A stretch of 64,000 nt of DNA from Climacteris rufus (Eukaryota; Chordata; Aves; Passeriformes; Climacteridae): assembly GCA_013398175.1 (NCBI GenBank), contig VZRZ01001922.1:686140-750139 (forward strand), in the 5' to 3' direction. A program made the position numbers and the translations under genes. Within the stretch, counting starts at the first letter, position 1, and the number at the start of each line of letters is the position of its first letter. Shown here piece after piece: positions 59,001 through 64,000 of this stretch. Below the pieces are notes generated by a model. The model was not told the origin of the DNA. It saw only the letters and a list, made by a program, of their open reading frames with translations, and ran no database searches.

Positions 59001-62000
59001 GGGGAAAGCTTGGTAGCCATTTGCAAAGCCCTGCTGCTGGCTGTAGGAGGCTGACTGCTGCCAGCACCAACACCAGCACCCTGTGCTCATGCACACAGTC
59101 TGTGAAGGGGAAGGGACAGTCAGATCTGTCATCTTTAACAGCAACAAGACAGCGAATTTAATTCAGAGTTGAGTTCAGACAAATGCAAAGCTTCAGAACT
59201 TGGACTTGGCCCCTGAATAATCCTTTAAACCCTGTTCCCTTGCTCCTGCTCTTTGAAACAAGGATGCAATAACAGGAACAGCCAGTGCTTTGAAGTTGAG
59301 GGGGTATAAGGTGGCCCTCATGGACCGCTAAGCTTTGACAGCACGGTATTCTGCTAAGCTGACACTGTATAGATTAGCTAATGCTCCTGACGCCTAATGG
59401 GAAAAGAGACAGGCTTGTGATGTTCCCACTGAGAGGAATTTCCTATTTTTAGAAATGCTGCTGGTTCTCATGGGATGGGCAGGCTGGGAAAGCCTGCCAC
59501 ATCTTTTGCATCTTTACTCTCCTCCTCAAATTTATGACAGAATGCTGCTTCACTATCTGTTCCCTTCCCTGACCTTGTATCACAGGTACGCCAGTCTGAG
59601 GGTCTTAGAACCTATTACTAGCAATGAGGGTAAGAAAAACATTTCTGTTCCCAGCAGTTAACAAACTTCAGAGTCTCTTGGAAAACCTCTGTAAGACTCC
59701 CTCAGGTATTGCTTCATTCCCAAGTGAAATCTGAGCAGGCTGGGAAGGTGTAGAAGCAGCAGAAGAATTTTGTTGTGTCAGCAGTTATTAGAACTGTCTT
59801 GTTTTCTGCCTAGAAACCATGTTATTGCTCTATCTGCCTCCAAAACCAACTTGCTAATGAGGTCAGCTGGCTTGTAAGCTTGGTGGCAAAGGTGCCAGCC
59901 TCACCTCTTTTTCCTGTTCCTCTTCCATGGGAGCTGGGAGGTGAGTACTCCCTTTCAAACACCTTGAGATAAGCTCAAGCCAATGCCTGGCAGCAGCCCT
60001 CCCTAAACACAAGCACCTCAGTACTCTTTTGACTTCCTGCTCCAGGTAGACAGAAATTGCTGGAGCTGACCCAGCTTCAACAAAGCCACATTGATCTAAA
60101 CCAGATGAGGAACTTGTCCTATAGCTACTGAAAGGGCATCTAACCTGGTCCACATGACCAGTTTCAGTCTGTCCTGGATGTAGATGGTGACAATGTGAGA
60201 TCCCACCTACACAGTACCTTTAACTGTTGTCATTAGACCAGCTTACAGGTTGTGACAGCCCCCTTGTCTGGCTGGAGATACAGCAGAGCAAAGTCCTGGG
60301 ATGGGAGGATGATCAGGAGATGGTTCTGCTCCATCTAGAGTTCCCTCCTGGCAGAAGGGTTGAATGACCACACACTGTAGTCAAAAGGCCAATGTGCCAA
60401 TTTTCTGCCCTAAGTGCACTTAACTGCACTAGGGGCAGAAAAGTTGTCCAGGAAGAACCTGCTCCACATATTGACACAGGTCTCCAAGTATAGAGTGCAA
60501 AACTTATAGAACTGGGACTCTCCTTTAGGCTCCTGAGCTCTTCCTAAATGTTTCGAGAGGCATTACTGGCCTGGGTAAAAGTGCACCAGTGACTTTTCTA
60601 ACAGTGCCCAGCTGTGCATCAGCATGTTCTGGCACTGCTGGCATTTATTAGAGTAGCTGCAGAAAGTACAGAATTGTTTAGGTTAGAAAAGCTCTTGAAG
60701 ATCATTGAGTCCAACTGTAAACCCAGTGCTGACCTCAGCTCACTGATCTGTCCCATTGATTCAGATCCATCTGCAGATTCCTCTGCAGAGCCTTCCTACC
60801 CTCCAGCCCAGCTTGGTGTCATCTGCAAACTGGCTGAGGGTGCTCTCAATCCCCTTGTCCAGATAATTCATAGATATTAAACATAACTGCACAAATGCTG
60901 AGCCCAGTGGAACACCACTTGTGACTGGTTATCATCTGGATTTAACTCCACCACCACTCCCTGGTTCTGGCCATCCTGACAGCTTTTCATCCAGGTAAGG
61001 CTGTACTCCTCCAAGCCATGAGCAGCCAGTTTCTCCAGGAGAATGGGAAAGTGTCACAGGCTTTACTAAATTTTAGGTAGGCAATCTCAGCCTTCCTCTG
61101 ATCCAGTAAATGGGTCACCTTGTCATGGAAGGAGCTCAGGCTGGTCGAGCAGGACCTGCCTTTCATAAACTTGTGTTGCCTGGCCTGATCCATCATGATG
61201 ATCAGCTCCATGACCTCTGCCAGCACTGAGGTCAGACTGACAGGCTCTAGAATGGGACACCAAGGCCTACTGCAAAGCTGACAGAGAAATTTTTGCAAAG
61301 GAAGGAGCAAGAAGTGCCAGTGTATTTTGCAGGAGGATATTTTTAGTTCTGTAAACAGCTGAAAAGTAGGAAAATCTTGAAACATATGTCAGGATTTGAA
61401 TTACTGAGGAGATTTAGAAAAGGGGCTTGAAATTACATTTTCAAGGACATTTTGACTCACCTACACTTTCTTCTTATTTTCTTTTTTAATAGAAAAAATA
61501 CTTCCTCCTAAGCAAGTTTTCTTCACTGTGATAGTTTCACAAGAGAACTGGTTGCTTTCAGTGGCATTTTTTTTGACTGGAAAATGTTTACACCACATAA
61601 TACAAATTTTTGTTCATCTCCCTAACACTTTCTGCTGAGGGGAGGAATGCTTGCACAGCATATTTTTCAACCTTCAGATGAAGGCTGGTGCACCTTAGAA
61701 TTTATGATCCCCTAGCAGTGCAGAGGCCCATGCTGAAAAAGGTTAATGTGAGTTTCCAGCTAACTGTAGCTGTGCTTTATTGACACTCCTTTGCTAGCTG
61801 AGGTTCCTGTGGTGGAAAATCCCAGCAAAACAAACAAGACCTGGCTCTGTGCAAGGTGGCTTCTCAATTATAAGAAGAAACGAAGTTTCCAAGTGAAATT
61901 TCAATGCAAAAGTGTCATAAAACTTTAAAAGTCATGAGTCATCTGAAATCTTATGAGACAAAACATGGAAATGCAGGAAAGGTCTCAGCACTCTGGGTAG

Positions 62001-63159
62001 AGCCTGTGCTGCTAAAACTTAACTGTGCATTGTTAATAGTCAGTGTGCACAAGAACTGATCATCTCAAAGCTGCATGCTGAGATTACTGCTCTTGGCGTT
62101 CTTCCAGTGAAATGATGCATAGCTCCCAGCTTTATCTAAGGAACTTTCCAGAAATGTGAACTATGCCACCATCACCTTACAAAGTAGGAAGGTGACCACA
62201 GATGTCAGGTTTAAAGTCTAAAGATGCTGCCCAGTTCAGAGAGTGAGTCCGAGAGTGACCTCAGAAGTTCACTAAGAGATTCTATGCTGTTCATCAGCTC
62301 CATTTACAAAGGTCAGTAGTGACAGGACAAGGGGGAATGGCTTTAAACTGAAAAAGGGTAAGTTTGTATTACAAAGGAATTGTGTACTTTGAGGGTGGTG
62401 AGGCCCTGACAGAGGTTTCCCAGAGAAGTTGTGGATGCTCCATCCCTGGAAATGTTCAAGGCCAGGTTGGATGGGGCTTTGAGCAACCTGGTCTAGTGGA
62501 CGGTGTCCCTGTCTATGGCAGGGAGTTGGAACCAGAGGCTCTAGAAGGCCTCTTCAAACCCAAACCACTCTATGATTTTATAATTTAGTGTCCACAGGAT
62601 TTCCAGGTTCCCCACTGCAATGAGGAACTTGGGTGCCCATGACTCTTAAACCAAATCTAGTCCTGCACTAGATTTAGGAAGCCTGGACAGTGCAAGAAAC
62701 CAGGCTGATTACAATGGGAGCCTTGGCTATGGATCATCAGCAAGCCACTGAAAGCAAGTGTTTCTGCAAAGCAGATATGTATTAACTGACTCTTTTTGAT
62801 AGAAATCTCTTCCATGGGGAAATACTGGGCTGTGACACAGGTACTGCTGACCTTGTCAGCAGCCTTCCCTGAAAACATTTAAATTCTCTGCAGGAGACTA
62901 ACAATGGACCTTTGGTCTCCATTTGACAAGTCATGTTGTAGCTCTCAGAGGCTCCTACTACTGCTTTTATCTACAGCCTGTACAGTTTGAAGAGGAACTC
63001 ATATAGAGTTCCTTTGTTTTTCACTACTGTCATTTGGAAGAGAACAGAACTTGGGACTTACCTCTGCTAATTCTCTGCTTTTCTCCAGAAAGGATTCCTG
63101 GTGTATCAATGACACTGATGCTTTCTAATACAGGATTAGGTAGCTGGGCACAAACGAAC
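46496..63159 (-). CDS. EHD3: EH domain-containing protein 3, C-terminal about 400 residues in four exons (5' part outside window)
   Basis: EHD3 is a dynamin-like ATPase that tubulates endosomal membranes and works in recycling and early endosome-to-Golgi transport. Joining 63159-63062, 49992-49580, 48546-48382 and 47023-46496 keeps phase and gives a continuous product. It contains the nucleotide-binding DTPG and NKAD motifs, the helical segment, a GPFGHGYGEGAGEGIDD linker, and a C-terminal EH domain with an EF-hand loop DIDKDGMLDDEEF and the GKIWKLAD core that binds NPF peptides. QRPTQMVKGGAFEGTLHG and AEWVVARDKPMYDEIFYT match EHD3 rather than EHD1, 2 or 4. The chain ends PSKRKITE. The P-loop and N-terminal exons, about 135 residues, lie past the window end. 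No defect is seen. It is tail to tail with XDH, as in mammals. Confidence 0.97.
47024..48381 (-). other. EHD3: EHD3 intron
   Basis: A 1358-bp intron. It contains an A-run near 47690-47702. No repeat family or nested gene was recognised. Confidence 0.75.
48382..48546 (-). CDS. EHD3: EHD3 coding exon (55 codons)
   Basis: Encodes VHAYIISSLKKEMPSMFGKD, NKKKELVNNLGDIYARIERE and HQISPGDFPNLRKMQ, part of the helical domain. Acceptor CTTCAG, donor GTAAGC on the reverse strand. Phase 0 at both ends. Confidence 0.97.
48547..49579 (-). other. EHD3: EHD3 intron
   Basis: A 1033-bp intron with no recognised repeat or nested gene. Confidence 0.75.
49580..49992 (-). CDS. EHD3: EHD3 coding exon with NKAD motif
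   Basis: Starts with two bases finishing a Gly codon, then YDFAAVLEWFAERVDRIILL. The G4-type NKAD is at 49840-49829. MWSLGKIVNTPEVIRVYIGS and SLPRNAALRKLNDLIKRARL follow, and it ends AK at donor GTAGGT. It supplies the second half of the G-domain. Acceptor TTGCAG. Confidence 0.98.
51732..51780. repeat. Short direct duplication (period about 28 bp)
   Basis: Two copies of a motif like GCCTTTTTTAACCTTAGGTG and GCTTTTTAACCTTGGGTG in direct order, followed in each case by TT. Confidence 0.6.
55378..55407. repeat. Purine-rich (GGGA/GGAA) tract
   Basis: About 30 bp of plus-strand G and A in GGGAGGGAGGGAAGGAGGG form inside an EHD3 intron. It has four G-runs of three or more, so it could form a quadruplex or triplex. 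Confidence 0.6.
60668..61270 (-). mobile_element. CR1 LINE fragment: part of the reverse transcriptase joined to the 3' end
   Basis: The minus strand encodes degenerate CR1 RT segments in order: LEPVSLTSVLAEVMELI, then FMKGRSCSTSLSSFHDKVTH, then AYLKFSKACDTF, and after frame changes LDKGIESTLSQFADDTKLGW, with the FADD catalytic motif. Around 60735-60750 the RT sequence stops and passes into a CR1 3'-terminal segment (ACTCAATGATCTTCAAGAGC, AACCTAAACAATTCTGT). The copy is therefore truncated at its 5' end, internally deleted and frameshifted. It is not functional. Confidence 0.85.
62310..62585 (+). mobile_element. CR1 LINE 3' end
   Basis: Runs from GTGACAGGACAAGGGGGAAT through GAGGGTGGTGAGGCCCTGAC, ATGCTCCATCCCTGGAAATG and TTCAAGGCCAGGTTGGATGG to CCACTCTATGATTTTATAAT, the typical end of CR1 ORF2 and its 3' UTR. 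It is 5'-truncated and opposite in orientation to the copy 1 kb upstream. Confidence 0.88.
63062..63159 (-). CDS. EHD3: EHD3 coding exon with DTPG motif
   Basis: One base of Arg, then FVCAQLPNPVLESISVIDTP, GILSGEKQRISR and one base of Gly. The G3-type DTPG is at 63107-63096. Acceptor CCACACAG, donor GTAAGT on the reverse strand. Matches EHD proteins almost exactly; the upstream exon lies beyond the window. Confidence 0.97.
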
Positions 63160-63639
63160 CTGTGTGGAAAACAAATGTGGTTTAAAAAAAAAAAGGCAAA
63201 ATGTACTTTTGATATGCTGACCATAACAGGCAGCATGGGACAAGCCAGACTCTGATCCCTTAAGTCTTCAGTTCGAGCTCAGAGCTACTGTAACTTCAAG
63301 AAATGAACTAGAACTAAGCACTTTGACTATTTTGCTGCTTCTGGAACATGGGTTTCAGCCATGACCTATGACAGGTTTTTTTATGTGATCCCCCAAATTG
63401 TGAATTATGAAAACATTTGGGTTTTCACTAATGTGCTGTTTAGATTTTTGCAAGAAGTGGTATTTGTTTTCCTTTGCTTAAGCATTCCCCTGTAGAGTCC
63501 TGAACTCAAGTGAACTAAGGTTTAAACCTGGTTTAAAAAAAAGAAATCAGCAATGCTGTAGTACTTTTGCTCTCTTTCAAATCTGGTCTTAAACAGACAA
63601 AACGTGTGCTGTTCTTGCACCATGGAAGTACTAAAGCAT

Positions 63640-64000
63640 AGGCAGCATGAGATCTCAAGAGGTTGCTTAGTCTATCCTCTGCCTCAAGGCAGAATCAATC
63701 AGGTATTTGTCTAAAGTGTTCTTCAAATTCATAACAATGCAGATTCACCAACATTTGCTGAGAGTCTGCTCCATTATTTAATTATCTTTACAGTAAACAC
63801 TCTTCTTTTAATGTCTAATCTAAATTTCCTATGCTACAAGGCCACTCAGTCACGAACACAGTAGATGTGGACAATTATTTATTTTTCCCTCTTCTCACAA
63901 TGTACATTATTGTCATCCTGCCTCCCCTCAGTCCTTCCTCTGTAGAAAACAGTTTGGTGGTTGTTTTTTCTTTCTCTTATCACTTCCAGTTCTCTCTAGC
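63640..64000 (-). mobile_element. Old CR1 LINE 3' fragment running to the window end
   Basis: The plus strand reads like a diverged reverse complement of a CR1 3' end: TCTATCCTCTGCC, CAGGTATTTGTCTAAAGTGT, TCTAATCTAAATTTCCTATG, TTTTTCCCTCTTCTCACAAT, GCCTCCCCTCAGTCCTTCCT in the expected order. It is more diverged than the other CR1 pieces here. It lies in the next EHD3 intron and its left edge is approximate. Confidence 0.6.

Larger units (their letters stand above)
49993..63061 (-). other. EHD3: EHD3 13-kb intron
   Basis: Long intron with no exon-like homology on either strand. It holds a 27-29-bp-period duplication at 51732-51780, a purine-rich tract near 55379-55405, an internally deleted CR1 copy at about 60.67-61.27 kb (minus) and a CR1 3' end at about 62.31-62.58 kb (plus). 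The remainder is unrecognised. Confidence 0.7.

Noticed and set aside
60614..60880. A plus-strand frame resembling a small protein
   Set aside because: It is the reverse strand of a CR1 copy, whose minus-strand translation shows the RT FADD motif.
62364..62588. A 74-codon plus frame
   Set aside because: It lies within a CR1 3' end; it is a fragment of transposon sequence rather than a host gene.
1..64000. CRISPR arrays, tRNA, rRNA or a dedicated defence or secondary-metabolite system
   Set aside because: No spaced repeat array, cloverleaf with A/B boxes, or operon-like gene set was seen; the region is an ordinary vertebrate locus.

Overview
The window is nuclear DNA from a bird, inferred from CR1 LINE pieces typical of bird genomes, compact introns and protein sequences close to vertebrate XDH and EHD3. 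The species cannot be fixed from the sequence. No prokaryotic, organellar or viral features, and no CRISPR array or tRNA, were recognised.

Layout. (1) 469-15861, plus strand: the last 17 coding exons of xanthine dehydrogenase (XDH), 630 residues covering the molybdopterin half of the enzyme, followed by a short 3' UTR with an AATAAA signal at 16129-16134. Upstream exons lie before the window. (2) 20262-22601, minus strand: a two-exon gene for a 304-residue type II membrane protein of the HNK-1/chondroitin sulfotransferase family (sulfotransferase family 2). Its PAPS-binding motifs are degenerate, so it may be a pseudoenzyme. (3) About 22.7-46.4 kb: a desert of about 24 kb with no gene I can support, holding one CR1 tail, simple repeats and a few AT-rich patches that could be regulatory. 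(4) 46496-63159, minus strand: the last four coding exons of EHD3 (about 400 of roughly 535 residues), from the DTPG nucleotide-binding motif to the C-terminal EH domain. Its 13-kb intron carries two CR1 pieces in opposite orientation, and a third, older one runs to the window end.

XDH and EHD3 sit tail to tail, the same arrangement as in the human 2p23 region, so this is conserved vertebrate synteny. The sulfotransferase gene between them is not part of the mammalian arrangement as I know it. The three genes have no evident joint function: purine catabolism in the cytosol, a probable Golgi luminal protein, and an endosomal membrane-remodelling ATPase.

The two observations most worth following are the intact but apparently active-site-deficient sulfotransferase, and the replacement in XDH of cysteines that in mammals drive conversion of the dehydrogenase to the oxidase. 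I found no evidence of a wholly new biological system.
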